64,000 nt of DNA from Vanrija pseudolonga. Lineage: Eukaryota > Basidiomycota > Tremellomycetes > Trichosporonales > Trichosporonaceae. The stretch is from the NCBI RefSeq assembly GCF_020906515.1, contig NC_085855.1:186001-250000 (forward strand). The letters are read 5' to 3'. The stretch's first letter is position 1. Each line of letters starts with the position of its first letter. The notes under the pieces are model-generated. The model saw only the letters and a program-made list of their open reading frames with translations, did not search any database and had not been told where the DNA came from. Both the position numbers and the translations under genes were made by a program. Shown here in pieces: positions 21,334-30,848 of this stretch.

Positions 21334-21702
21334 TCAATCAGCCAACACCTCCTCCTCGTCATCACTGTCGTGCCCGATGCGGATCTTCGGCAGTCTGAAG
21401 CGGAACCCGCCGCTGGCCCTCGAACTGGGGCGCGACGAGCCAGAGTCGGAAGAGCTGCTGCTGGCACTGCTGGCGCGCGTGGCGGCATGGCGCGCGTGCT
21501 CGGCCAGGCGCTCGCGACGTCTCGCTTCGTGCGACAGCAGCTCGGGGTCCCACTCTCCTGGCGTATCGAGGATCGTCGCGGTCTTGACTCAGTCGGTGGA
21601 CGGCAGTGGGCCAGAGGACGTAGAGGGGGTGTAGTTGACTATGGCTATCCAGATGAGGACGGCGAGGAGCTCGAGGAGCGCGGAGGTGGCCGAGCTTGTC
21701 AT
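21334..21702 (-). CDS. Small single-pass membrane protein with an in-frame TGA or in-frame intron
   Basis: From the ATG at 21702 (ctcaccATG-like context) the frame encodes 'MTSSATSALLELLAVLIWIA', a likely TM helix, meets TGA at 21589-21591, and continues open in the same frame to 21334. The second part is Ser/Arg/Glu-rich: 'GEWDPELLSHEARRRERLAE', a Ser-rich stretch, then 'FRFRLPKIRIGHDSDDEEE'. A 57-nt in-frame intron at 21583-21639 (gtcaac donor, ctgag branch, aag acceptor) would remove the TGA and give 103 aa; its donor is weak. Otherwise the product is a 37-aa peptide, or the stop is read through. No family recognised. Confidence 0.5.
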
Positions 21703-22385
21703 GGTGTGGTGGGTGGAGAGAAGAGAACATGTTGAACATGTTGTTCGCTCGGCGCTTTGGCCTCGACGACAAGAAGGGAGGGGAAGGAAGGACGCACGCA
21801 CGGGGCGTGTGAGGGCGGTGGTGGTGTGGGCGGCTTGTCGGAGGGCGTCGGCGTCGGTGTCGGACAAAGGATGCGCCGGGCGTCGGCGTCAGCGGTGGGC
21901 GTGGGTGTTAACACATCAGCGGGTCAGCAAGGCTCCGAGGGGACTCCATAGCATGTCAGGACGTCGGGCCAACGTCTCTCCATCGATGCGAGGAGAAGAG
22001 GAGGGCCTCGGCGTCATGAGGGCGGCGGTGTGGGGTGATGAAGCCGTCGACGCCGAGGCCACCGGCGATCGCCGCCGTCGCCGCAGCCAAGTCACACGAT
22101 GACCCCGCGCTGCGCAAACCACAACAACAACAACATGCATCCTTTGTCGTCGTCGTCGTCGTCGCGACCACCATCCCCCCGTCCGTGCATCCTCCTTGCC
22201 CCTGCACAGCTGTGCCCGCAGCTCTCGCCGCCGAGCCACACGGGCACGCGGTGGCGCAAGTGGCGTCCGCCGCTGCCCGCCCCGCGCGCCGCCGTCTCCG
22301 CCGCCGCCGGCCCGCGTCACCCTCCACTTGTTGATTCTTATCGGCGTAATTTCTCACCCCGTCATCCTCCTCCATCACACCCACC
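21703..22385. other. Shared promoter with simple repeats
   Basis: Divergent promoter for the small membrane protein (minus) and A2 (plus). Contains CAACAA repeats near 22120-22133, a TCG trinucleotide run near 22146-22168 and GGCGTC repeats near 21840-21895. No gene seen. Confidence 0.45.
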
Positions 22386-24281
22386 ATGGGCCAGAAACAC
22401 GGCAAGCAGGCCCGCGACCACGACCGCGACCACAGCGACGACCTCGCGCCGCTCTCGCCTGCGCTCTCGCGCCTCGAGCGCGAGCGGCCGACCCACCGGC
22501 GCGCGAAATCAGCCAATCTAGCCGCCGACGCACCGCCGCTCGACTGGTCGACGTTCGAGAACCGCTCCAACGCTCGGCGCAAGTCGAGCGGCTTCCTCTC
22601 CCCCGGGGCGAGTCCGCGCGCGAGCCCCCGCTCCAGCGGGCCGAGCACCCCGCTGCCTCCGCCGCCCCGACGGCCATTCGACTCGAGCGTGCGCTCGGCC
22701 TCGGCCCCGGCATCAGGGCGCAGCGCGAGCCCGCGGCGTGGGGACCGCCGCCGCCCCAGGCCGAAGAGCACCCTCGTGCCCCTCGACAATGCGCCGCTGC
22801 CGCCCGGCGCAGAGCCCGCAGCCACCGTCATCGTGACGCCTGCGCCTGCGCCGCCGCCCCGCGTCACGCTCGACCGGTACGCGCACCCGCAGATATTCGA
22901 GCGCATCCTCGCATACGTCTCGCCCGAGGCGTACCCCGCCCTCCGGGCCACCTGCCGCGCACTGCACGTGCGGATCAACACGGTGCTGTACAAGCACGTC
23001 GAGCTGCACGTCGACGAGGTGTTTGCCATGTCTGCCAAGTCGCCATCCCTCACGACGCTCGCGCTCGAGATCACCGCGCCGACAGAGCTCGACGACGAGG
23101 GGTATCCCCTGCCTGCGCGCCGGCTTCCGGGCCTCCGCTGGGGTCTCGACTCGCCATGGGACCACGGGCTGTGTGTCGACCGGCTGCGGACGTACACGCG
23201 CGTCGTGGACGAGGTGGGGCCGGGGAAGATTGTGCTCCTGCCGCAGGAGGAGCAGCGCGAGCTGTACGGCGCCCTCGGCGCAGTCGACCTCGTGCGTGAT
23301 CGTGTCCAGCTGAGCCCGCTCGGCGGGCGCACGCACGTCTTTTTCCGCCAGCTGCCGGCCGGGCTGAACGAGACGGCGCCGCGCGTGCTCGTGCGCGAGG
23401 TCGAGCCCGTCGTCGAGACGGCCGTGATCACCATCCAGATCAACAGCCGTGTGCATCCCAGCACGCTGGCCAAGGCAGCGATTCGCGTGCCGGGCGCGGC
23501 GTCGCACCGGCCAAACGACCGCGAGGTCGTCGTCATCTTCTTGCCGGATGACCAGGTGGACAGCGCGGCGTTTGCCCGTCTCAGTATCGACGACAAGCGG
23601 CGCTCGTTCGCGGCCGACTCGCGCAACGGGTCGTACTCGCGCCTCAATGACGAGAAGCGCGGCTCGGGCTCGTTCGCGCGGTCACGGAACGGCTCCTACG
23701 ACCAGCTCGACGCGCGGCGCAACTCGTCGTACAACCAGCTGGACGCGCACCGCAACTCGTCATTCGGGCTGAGCTCGCGCAACTCGTCGTATGCGCAGCT
23801 TGACCGCGACCGCGCGCCCGCAGTCGCTTCTCGCTCGGCCACCGAGCGTGCCAAGCCGCTTGGCATGCTCACGGACCTCGTCGACGACATGGTGCGCCAC
23901 TCGCCCTGGGTGCGATACACGCTCGTCGGGCTCGAGACGCTGCGCAAGAGCTGGATCAGCCCGGAGCTGGAGGTCACGCCGTGGATGGACGCGCAGCAGC
24001 GCAACGAGGTCATATACAAGGCCATGTACGACTTCAAGGTCGGCCCGTTCTCGCTCACCGGCGAGACGGACAAGGCTGTCGAGGCGTTGCAGGCCCTCCA
24101 GTTGCTCTCGCTCGACGAGTACAAGGCCATGGTGGGCGACGACATGTACGCGCTCGCCACGACGTGTCCTGCTGGCCCGCTGGTTCCGGGCTTTGTGAAT
24201 GGCGACGAGAGTGATGGTGGAAGATCGGATAGCTCGCGTGAGCATGATGCCGGCGACGACGACGGGACTTACTTCGCATAA
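22386..24281 (+). CDS. F-box-like family protein, subfamily A (A2), with Ser-rich N-terminus and internal repeats
   Basis: Single exon, 631 aa. Residues 1-155 are basic, Ser/Pro-rich and disordered. The F-box-like block (about 160-205) reads 'HPQIFERILAYVSPEAYPAL' then 'RATCRALHVRINTVLYKHVE'. 'RRLPGLRW' and 'LRTYTRVVDE' follow; 'YTLVGLETL' is near 515; the C-terminal signature is changed to 'LLSLDEYKAMVGDDMYALAT'. Between the core and the VGLE motif lies an extra Ser/Asn-rich insert (residues about 410-476) built from RNSSYxQLD-like repeats, not seen in the paralogues. Closest in wording to A3, which lies tail-to-tail with it. An SCF adaptor role is inferred only. Confidence 0.72.
   Translation: MGQKHGKQARDHDRDHSDDLAPLSPALSRLERERPTHRRAKSANLAADAPPLDWSTFENRSNARRKSSGFLSPGASPRASPRSSGPSTPLPPPPRRPFDSSVRSASAPASGRSASPRRGDRRRPRPKSTLVPLDNAPLPPGAEPAATVIVTPAPAPPPRVTLDRYAHPQIFERILAYVSPEAYPALRATCRALHVRINTVLYKHVELHVDEVFAMSAKSPSLTTLALEITAPTELDDEGYPLPARRLPGLRWGLDSPWDHGLCVDRLRTYTRVVDEVGPGKIVLLPQEEQRELYGALGAVDLVRDRVQLSPLGGRTHVFFRQLPAGLNETAPRVLVREVEPVVETAVITIQINSRVHPSTLAKAAIRVPGAASHRPNDREVVVIFLPDDQVDSAAFARLSIDDKRRSFAADSRNGSYSRLNDEKRGSGSFARSRNGSYDQLDARRNSSYNQLDAHRNSSFGLSSRNSSYAQLDRDRAPAVASRSATERAKPLGMLTDLVDDMVRHSPWVRYTLVGLETLRKSWISPELEVTPWMDAQQRNEVIYKAMYDFKVGPFSLTGETDKAVEALQALQLLSLDEYKAMVGDDMYALATTCPAGPLVPGFVNGDESDGGRSDSSREHDAGDDDGTYFA
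23617..23814 (+). repeat. Coding tandem repeat, consensus R-N-S/G-S-Y-x-Q-L-D
   Basis: Within A2. Five degenerate units read SRNGSYSRLND, SRNGSYDQLDA, RRNSSYNQLDA, HRNSSFGLSS and SRNSSYAQLDR. Each carries an R-N-x-S-Y/F core, which could be a basophilic kinase target. The unit is about 10-12 codons and imperfect, so it is older than a fresh microsatellite. Confidence 0.8.
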
Positions 24282-24408
24282 GTGCGAGGGTGCAGGAAGG
24301 GTACAAGTGTTGTAAGCCCATTACAAGTTCCTTCGGTGGACGACTGGCTCGGACACCATCCCATGAAATGCATACAACAAACGTCCATACCATAATATTA
24401 TGGTCCAT

Positions 24409-25986
24409 CTACAGTGTCGAGAGCGAGTACAGCTCGTTGCCGACCTCGGCGCGGAACTGCTCGCGCGTCGCGAGGTTGAACAACGCGAGGATCTGCTCGC
24501 GCGTGACATCACCGACGCGGTAGTACTCGGAGAGGCGGGAGTACGGGGCGACGCGCAGCGCGTACTCGACTATGCCGTCACGGATGATGTCGTGGCGCTC
24601 GTCTGTCGAGTGGCTGCGCGACCACGACATGCCAAGCAGTCCGGGGTCGAGGTCGGCCAGCCCGACGAGGGTGTAGCGCAGCCCGGCGCCGAGGTGGTGG
24701 ATTGCGTCCTTGATTGTCTCGCGGAGCATGCCTGGCGGGCCGGTGTGTGGGCTGATCCCGAGCATGGTCTGCGTGAACACGGCGTAGACCTCGCGCTGGC
24801 CCTGGCCGGCACTTCGCGGGCCGGGGAGCATGATCTCTCCCACGGCGCCGTTGAGTCCCGCCACGCTGTCGGCCAGCACGTCGATGTGCACCACCACGCG
24901 CGAGGCGCGGTCGGGCACATGGCGGTGGAGATACACCCCGTCGTTGAGGGTGCGGAAGAGGACGTGCGTCGGCGCAGAGAGCACGCTCACGCCCGCCGAG
25001 TTGCGCACGATGCGCGCCGAGCCAAAGGCCAACCGCAGCATCGCCGCCTCGTCGCGCCGCAGGTCGTCGAGATACTCGCTCACGCTGCCCCCGTCGTCTA
25101 CGACACGGGTATGCGCGCGCAGGCGCTTGACGCACGCCGCGTGCGCGGCCGTCGCGCCCATGTCCCACCGCAGGCCGGGGATGCGGGAGCCCGGGCGCAG
25201 GCCGGACGCGCGGCCCAGCCTCGGGGCGACGATCGACACGGCGAAGTACGGCTCGCGTACTGGTTCCTCCGGTGTCGGGGTCGGGGTCGTGGTCGCGCCC
25301 TCGGACGCCTCGGGGATGAACGGGAGGTTGCTGCTCGTGACGCCGAGGAACGACGACGTGGCCTGGATGGTGCGCACGATGGCCTGTAACCTCGACAGTG
25401 GGGGCGCGGGCGTGCGCGACGGCGGCGGGGAGGGGTCGACGCGCGCGATCTTCACCTCGACGTGCGCGTACATCATGGCATTCACGCGCGCGTGCAGCGC
25501 CTTGCATGTCGCCCGGAGGGGGGCGTACGTTTCCCCCCGGGCGTAGGCGAGCACGAGCGCCGTGATTTGTGGGAAGGCGAGGAGGTCGAGCGCCGGCGCA
25601 GGCTTCTCCCTCAGCTTCTTGTCGTCTGTGCGCCCGGGACCAGAGTAGGGTGGGAGGACGTCGTACGGCGGCGGCAGGGCCGACATGATGCTGCTTGCGC
25701 GCCGCTTGCCCTTGTCGCTGTTGTCGTCGTGGTCTGCTGCCTTGTCGAGGAACACGGGGGCAGACTGCATCCGCCTGTGGTGGTGCGAGTCGGCCGACTC
25801 GCCGTCGAGGACGGAGCGCGAGCGCCGCCGGATCACGGGCTGCCCGCGGACGAGGGAGAGGCGGCGGTTGCCTGGCGGTGGCGTCGGCTCGAGTAGGGAT
25901 GGCGGGGGAGAGGGTGACGGCGAGGCCGAGGACGCCGGGCCCGCCGCGTCGTCTGTCAGCCCGCTCGTCGCGTCACTGTCGTTCAT
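24409..25986 (-). CDS. F-box-like family protein, subfamily A (A3)
   Basis: Single exon, 525 aa. Residues 1-130 are Ser/Pro-rich and disordered. The F-box-like block is 'FPQITALVLAYARGETYAPL' then 'RATCKALHARVNAMMYAHVE'. 'SRIPGLRW', 'LRAHTRVVDDGGSVSEYLDD' and 'RYTLVGLADLDP' follow, and the protein ends at 'TREQFRAEVGNELYSLSTL', so the family signature is the very C-terminus. Convergent with A2, 127 bases between stops, and the two share the RATC.ALH.R.N wording, which suggests an inverted duplication. Function inferred only at family level. Confidence 0.72.
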   Translation of the reverse strand: MNDSDATSGLTDDAAGPASSASPSPSPPPSLLEPTPPPGNRRLSLVRGQPVIRRRSRSVLDGESADSHHHRRMQSAPVFLDKAADHDDNSDKGKRRASSIMSALPPPYDVLPPYSGPGRTDDKKLREKPAPALDLLAFPQITALVLAYARGETYAPLRATCKALHARVNAMMYAHVEVKIARVDPSPPPSRTPAPPLSRLQAIVRTIQATSSFLGVTSSNLPFIPEASEGATTTPTPTPEEPVREPYFAVSIVAPRLGRASGLRPGSRIPGLRWDMGATAAHAACVKRLRAHTRVVDDGGSVSEYLDDLRRDEAAMLRLAFGSARIVRNSAGVSVLSAPTHVLFRTLNDGVYLHRHVPDRASRVVVHIDVLADSVAGLNGAVGEIMLPGPRSAGQGQREVYAVFTQTMLGISPHTGPPGMLRETIKDAIHHLGAGLRYTLVGLADLDPGLLGMSWSRSHSTDERHDIIRDGIVEYALRVAPYSRLSEYYRVGDVTREQILALFNLATREQFRAEVGNELYSLSTL

Positions 25987-26331
25987 GCTGTCGTCGAGAG
26001 GTCGAGAGATGAAGAGTGAAAGAGAGAGAGAGAGTCGAGTTGCGACACGTCCTTCAACACGTCCAAGTCAATGCGGTGCTGCACAGTGGACGCCAAGCGG
26101 GGTCCCCGCACCTCAGACCACCTGCCACGTGGGGATGACATCATGGTCACGTGATCGTCACCGGTGCCGGGGGGACCGAGCGCGCCGAGCGCGACAACAC
26201 CGAGTCGATGTTGATTGTATCTCTCTTGTCTCCATCTCACTCTTGCCATGCTTGCCACAGGTTGCGCAATTGCGCACACATCTACACAAGGACGCCTGGA
26301 GCGACAAGGCTCCCAAGACGAAGCGGACGAC

Positions 26332-27750
26332 ATGCCCCAACCCCAGGCGTCAGGCCAGGCCCCCCCAACGACCACGAGCGACCCCCTCGCGCGGCCCGAC
26401 TCGCCACCCACCCCGACGCCCACAACAATAGACCACGCCGCCCTCCCGCACATCTTCGACAACATCCTCTCCCATGCCGCACTAGACGTCTTCATTGCGC
26501 TGCGCGCGACCAGCCGCGAGATGTGCGCGCGCGCCAACTCTGCGCTGTACCACCACGTCTGTGTCTCCGTGTCGCGGGGGCACAACGCCGCCGGGCGCGA
26601 GGTCCCGCATGTGTCCTTCCGCGCGCCGTACTCTGGCCGCCCGTTGCCCGGATTAACGTGGGACGCCCGCGGGCGCGACCGCACACTCGCCCTCCTTGCC
26701 AAGCACACGCGCGTGCTCGACGACCGCGGCAGCGCGATCAACCTCTCCGGCTACTGCCACCACCCTGAGATCTTCGAGAAGGACGGCGGGCTCGCGCTCC
26801 TCGCTTCGCTGTATCCTGATGTTGTTCGTGCCTCCGTGCTCGACCGCCTTCAGAGACCCTATGCGGGGTGGTACCGCGCCGTTAGGAAGGCTACCTGCCG
26901 GCGAAGCGGCGAGGGCGAGCCCGCCAACGACGGCAACGACGACGACGACAACGGCTTTCCGGACGATTTGGACCCGCAGAACCCCTTGCACCGGCGCATA
27001 GCGGCAACACGCGCCCTCTTAAATGGAGAAACGGCCCGCACTGCACTCCTAGCGGGGCATCGCCCCCTCCTCCCCGCCGCGACGTTCATCACCTTCACCA
27101 GCCTGTGTGCGGACGAGGACCAGCTCGTCCCAGTGCACGGATACCTGCCGAGCACGACGCGTGTCATCTCCAATGTGACGTTTGAGGTCGATCCAACGGG
27201 CGTGGCGGTGAGGTACGACGTCACTGCCAGCCCCCCGAGTTGGGTCACCGACGTTATTGTCGTCTTCTCCAACGCGCCAACGGGCAACAGCTGGACATGG
27301 ACGTCTGGCGCGCTCGGCGTTCTCCACACGGTCATCGAGTCGATGGGAGGCCAGGCTGGACGCGCGCACACCGTCACACTCGTCGGGCTGGAGGACATGG
27401 ACCCGGTGTACTACCACTGCGACGGCAGCCTCTCCACACCATGGGCAGAGCGCAAGGCGTCCCTCGTGTCCAGCCTGCGCGCGGCCGTGATCGACCGCTT
27501 CAACTCTCCCCAAGGGCCACCGGTCATGCCACCCACGGTAATGCTTATGGGCCCGGGCAACATGCCTGTCCCCAACCCCCCTGCGCCACCCGAGCCGCCC
27601 GAGCCATGGCGCCCCCCGACGTGGCGCCTCCTCACGTTTGCAGAGTGGCGCGCAGACGTCGGCGACGAGCTATACGCCCTCGCTACTGTTGCGCCTTGGG
27701 ACCCGTGGCCCGACATCCTGCCTCATTCCAATGCGAGCATGGGGCGGTAG
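26332..27750 (+). CDS. F-box-like family protein, subfamily A (A4)
   Basis: Single exon. ATG at 26332 (gacgacATG) gives 472 aa; an upstream in-frame ATG at 26215 would add 39 residues but lacks paralogue support. F-box-like block at about 35-78: 'LPHIFDNILSHAALDVFIAL' then 'RATSREMCARANSALYHHV'. Then 'RPLPGLTWDA', 'LLAKHTRVLDDRGSA', 'RPYAGWYRAVRKAT', 'DLDPQNPLHRRIAATRAL', 'TVTLVGLEDMDPVYY' and the terminal 'WRLLTFAEWRADVGDELYAL'. Heads a same-strand row with A5, A6 and broken copy A7; these four share extra motifs (GW..AVR, DLD..NPLH, TRA) that other A members lack. Confidence 0.75.
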   Translation: MPQPQASGQAPPTTTSDPLARPDSPPTPTPTTIDHAALPHIFDNILSHAALDVFIALRATSREMCARANSALYHHVCVSVSRGHNAAGREVPHVSFRAPYSGRPLPGLTWDARGRDRTLALLAKHTRVLDDRGSAINLSGYCHHPEIFEKDGGLALLASLYPDVVRASVLDRLQRPYAGWYRAVRKATCRRSGEGEPANDGNDDDDNGFPDDLDPQNPLHRRIAATRALLNGETARTALLAGHRPLLPAATFITFTSLCADEDQLVPVHGYLPSTTRVISNVTFEVDPTGVAVRYDVTASPPSWVTDVIVVFSNAPTGNSWTWTSGALGVLHTVIESMGGQAGRAHTVTLVGLEDMDPVYYHCDGSLSTPWAERKASLVSSLRAAVIDRFNSPQGPPVMPPTVMLMGPGNMPVPNPPAPPEPPEPWRPPTWRLLTFAEWRADVGDELYALATVAPWDPWPDILPHSNASMGR

Positions 27751-27941
27751 ATCGCGATAACAAGGTATCTGGAGCGCACTAACGTCGCGGCAGTGCGCGC
27801 GCGCTTCTGTGCGATACAACAATGGCTGGTTGGTGTCGACAGTGTCGATGAGACATCTGCACAAGGTGGATGACCATGCATGGGTGCGAGAGGGTGCAAA
27901 CTGGGCCATGCGAAAGGCTTCAGTCACTTGCCCGGAGAGGG

Positions 27942-27947
27942 TATAAA
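27942..27947 (+). promoter_or_regulatory. TATA box of A5
   Basis: TATAAA within gggTATAAAgc, 54 bases upstream of the A5 ATG, in an otherwise GC-rich spacer. Good match and spacing for a fungal core promoter with a short leader. Confidence 0.6.
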
Positions 27948-28000
27948 GCTTGGCCTGAAGCCCAACGACACTTGGGTTCACTCATACCTCCTCACCTGAC

Positions 28001-29359
28001 ATGAGTGCCCCGCCTGGACCCCCACCAGCAACGTACACTGGCCCAGTCATCGACCACGCCTTCCTCTGGCACGTCTTCGACAACATCCTCTCGCATGCGT
28101 CGCTCGACTTCTTCCGCAACCTTCGTGGCACCAGCAAGGAGATGTACCACCGCGCCAACGCGGTGCTCTACAAGCACGTCTGCATCTCTGTCGTTCCCGA
28201 CAACAACAACCCCGGCCTCCCACTCGTGCTGTTTAGGCAGCCGTACCGTGGACGCGTCCTCCCCGGGCTGCGGTGGGACATTGACCGCGACCAAACTCTC
28301 GCACGCCTACGAGAGCACTGTCGTATTGTCGATGACGGAGACAGTGCGGGCGGATTGTGGCACCTGAGTTCCCCAGCGAGGCTCGAGACGATCGGCGCGC
28401 TTAGCCTGCTCTATGCCCTTCGGCCCCAAGTGGTCCGCGCAGCTGGGCTGGACAAGGATGGGCGCCCGTACCCAGGATGGGCACAAGCGGTGCGCAACGT
28501 CACTCGACACCGCGCCCGCCCAACTGAAGATGGAGATAACGGCGTGTCCGATCTCGACCCCAACAACGAAATGCACCAAGCCATCGCCGCCACGCGGGCC
28601 GTGAAATTCGGACACGTCCCCACCTCGCTGCCCCTCCTCCCGGACATCACCAGCATTGTCTTCACCACAGTAACAGCGGACGAGGACCCCGTGGTGCCCA
28701 TGTACGCTGCGCCGCCCACGACCACGCGCCTCATCGCCAATGTCTCGTTTTCTCCAACGGCAGGGACTTTCTCGCATGATATTGAATACACCCGTTTCCC
28801 CCGCGGCCTCACGGAGGTCATCATCCTCGTCCAGGTCCCGCCGACCGACTTGACCTGGATGTGGGTCGGCGGCTACCCGGGCCACTTAGGTGTTCTACAG
28901 TCTATCGCTACGCGCGTGGCGTATCACCTACGCCCGGAGCACTCCATCACGCTTGTCGGCGTCGAGCAAATGGAGCCGGCCTTCTACGGCATCGGGAAGC
29001 TCAACCTCTCCGCGCCGTGGGGTGCACGCAGACACGCGCTCATGCAGCGGATTGGTGCGATGATGCACCGAATTGCTGCGTATTCGCCCTCATGGTGGGG
29101 TGGGGGACAGCCAATGCAGCAGGCCCAGGCCCAGGCCCAGGCCCAGCCAGCAGTGGCGGCGCAGGTGTCGCTCAACCAGCAGCAGCTGCCGGTCGACAAT
29201 GCAGCCACCGTCAACCGGAACCCCCCTACCTGGCGCCTTCTCACTTTCGCCGAGTGGCGTGCCGAGGTCGGGGACGAGCTCTTCGCACTCGCCACTGTTG
29301 CGCCCTGGGACGAGTGGGCTGAGCACCTGCCACACACGACTGTGAGCATGGGACGGTAG
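28001..29359 (+). CDS. F-box-like family protein, subfamily A (A5)
   Basis: Single exon, 452 aa, ATG at 28001. F-box-like block at about 17-65: 'FLWHVFDNILSHASLDFFRN', then 'LRGTSKEMYHRANAVLYKHV'. It repeats the A4 order: 'GRVLPGLRWD', 'LREHCRIVDDGDSA', 'RPYPGWAQAVRNVT', 'DLDPNNEMHQAIAATRAV', 'ITLVGVEQMEPAFY', and 'WRLLTFAEWRAEVGDELFAL'. A short Ala-Gln repeat (GCCCAG units near 29124-29147) lies in the linker before the terminal motif. Core promoter TATAAA at 27942. SCF-type adaptor role inferred, target unknown. Confidence 0.75.
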   Translation: MSAPPGPPPATYTGPVIDHAFLWHVFDNILSHASLDFFRNLRGTSKEMYHRANAVLYKHVCISVVPDNNNPGLPLVLFRQPYRGRVLPGLRWDIDRDQTLARLREHCRIVDDGDSAGGLWHLSSPARLETIGALSLLYALRPQVVRAAGLDKDGRPYPGWAQAVRNVTRHRARPTEDGDNGVSDLDPNNEMHQAIAATRAVKFGHVPTSLPLLPDITSIVFTTVTADEDPVVPMYAAPPTTTRLIANVSFSPTAGTFSHDIEYTRFPRGLTEVIILVQVPPTDLTWMWVGGYPGHLGVLQSIATRVAYHLRPEHSITLVGVEQMEPAFYGIGKLNLSAPWGARRHALMQRIGAMMHRIAAYSPSWWGGGQPMQQAQAQAQAQPAVAAQVSLNQQQLPVDNAATVNRNPPTWRLLTFAEWRAEVGDELFALATVAPWDEWAEHLPHTTVSMGR

Positions 29360-29630
29360 GCTGTGATCAGTATAGCACCTAGCGTGTATCCAAGCTTTCA
29401 AGCATCCCCAAACAACCTACACAATGATGCTTCTCTGATTCTGGCGGCGTTTGCCCCATGGAAAGCCGTGCCACCACATGCTTCTCCCGCACACGCCATG
29501 CTGTGCGTTCTGTCTGGGGCAAAATGTTGCGAACACTGAACCTACCACTCACCTCGATAAGACTTGGCCTGACATGTCGACGAGACTTCACCTTGTACCT
29601 CCTGACGACCTCAGTTGAATCCGGCACAAC

Positions 29631-30848
29631 ATGGCTCCCGAAGCCGCAGCACCTTCACCTCCGTCGCCAGGCGTCATGCTGGACCACCTGTCATACCCGC
29701 ACATCTTCGACGTGATCCTCGCCCACGCCCCGCTCGACTTCTTCCGCAACCTCCGGGTCACCAGCCGAGCGATGTACGCGCGCGCCAGCCCGGTGCTATA
29801 CTCGCACATCTGCATCGAGGTCACACAAGACCTGCGCGTGACCTTTCGCTCGCCGTACTCGGGCGACGCGATCCCCGGCCTGAGCTGGGCTGCGGAGCGG
29901 CGCGAGCGCACCCTCTCCCGCATAGCGCGGCACACACGCATCGTCGACGACTGGGGCAGCGCGAACAACATGTGGGACCGGCCGAAACCCGTCGTCTTGG
30001 AGGAGATTGGTGCCCTCGCCCTCCTCGCTGCGCTGAAGAATGCCAGAATCGTCCGCGCCCCGGCAGTCGACGTCAATGGGCGCACGTACACCGGCTGGGC
30101 GGAGGCCGTGCGCGCCATAACCCGGAACCGACTCGGCACGCCGGCCCCCACAGACGGCACGTTCCCGCACGATCTGGACGAGCGCAACCCCCTGCACCGG
30201 GTGATCGCCAACACGCGCGCAGACGAAAACCTGCCCGGCGTGAGGGTGCTCCTCCCTGCGACAACGACTATCGTGTTCACCACCATCTCGGAGGACAACA
30301 ACCCCCTGTTTCCCGTGTACGCTTTCCCTCCGAATACCGAGCGCGCCATCGTCAACGTGGCATTCACGGACACGGCAGCGGCACCGGTGCACACCTCGGA
30401 GCCGCCCGCCGTGCTCCCGCGCCGTCTAGCCCACCTCGTTGGCCTCATCGCTACCCCGCCGGCAGACCATACCTGGACATGGGCAGGGCGGAGGTCGTAC
30501 GAAGTGGGCGTGCTGCAGTCGATCAAGGATACGCTGCGCGCGCACGTACACGGCTCGCGCGTCCACAGCATCACGCTCGTCGGCGTCGAGCGCATCGACC
30601 CGGTGTACTACAACGCCACGGGCGTCGACGCCGCCTCGCGCTGGGAGGACCGAAAGCAGGCCCTCGGCCGACTCCTTAGGTTTCAGACATACGCCATGAC
30701 ACCGTCGGCGGCACGACCGCACCTGACCTGGCGCCTGCTCACGTTCGCCGAGTGGCGTGCCGAGGTCGGCGACGAGATGTACGCGCTGTCGACGGTTGCG
30801 CCGTGGGACCCGTGGCCCGAGGTGCTCCCACACACTGGTGGAGCATGA
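29631..30848 (+). CDS. F-box-like family protein, subfamily A (A6)
   Basis: Single exon, 405 aa, ATG at 29631 (caacATG). F-box-like block at about 16-62: 'YPHIFDVILAHAPLDFFRNL' and 'RVTSRAMYARASPVLYSHIC'. Then 'DAIPGLSWAA', 'IARHTRIVDDWGSANN', 'RTYTGWAEAVRAIT', 'DLDERNPLHRVIANTRAD', 'SITLVGVERIDPVYY', and 'WRLLTFAEWRAEVGDEMYAL' followed by 'STVAPWDPWPEVLPH', nearly the A4 ending. The linker before the last motif is shorter than in A4 and A5. Third gene of the direct A4-A7 row. Confidence 0.75.
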   Translation: MAPEAAAPSPPSPGVMLDHLSYPHIFDVILAHAPLDFFRNLRVTSRAMYARASPVLYSHICIEVTQDLRVTFRSPYSGDAIPGLSWAAERRERTLSRIARHTRIVDDWGSANNMWDRPKPVVLEEIGALALLAALKNARIVRAPAVDVNGRTYTGWAEAVRAITRNRLGTPAPTDGTFPHDLDERNPLHRVIANTRADENLPGVRVLLPATTTIVFTTISEDNNPLFPVYAFPPNTERAIVNVAFTDTAAAPVHTSEPPAVLPRRLAHLVGLIATPPADHTWTWAGRRSYEVGVLQSIKDTLRAHVHGSRVHSITLVGVERIDPVYYNATGVDAASRWEDRKQALGRLLRFQTYAMTPSAARPHLTWRLLTFAEWRAEVGDEMYALSTVAPWDPWPEVLPHTGGA

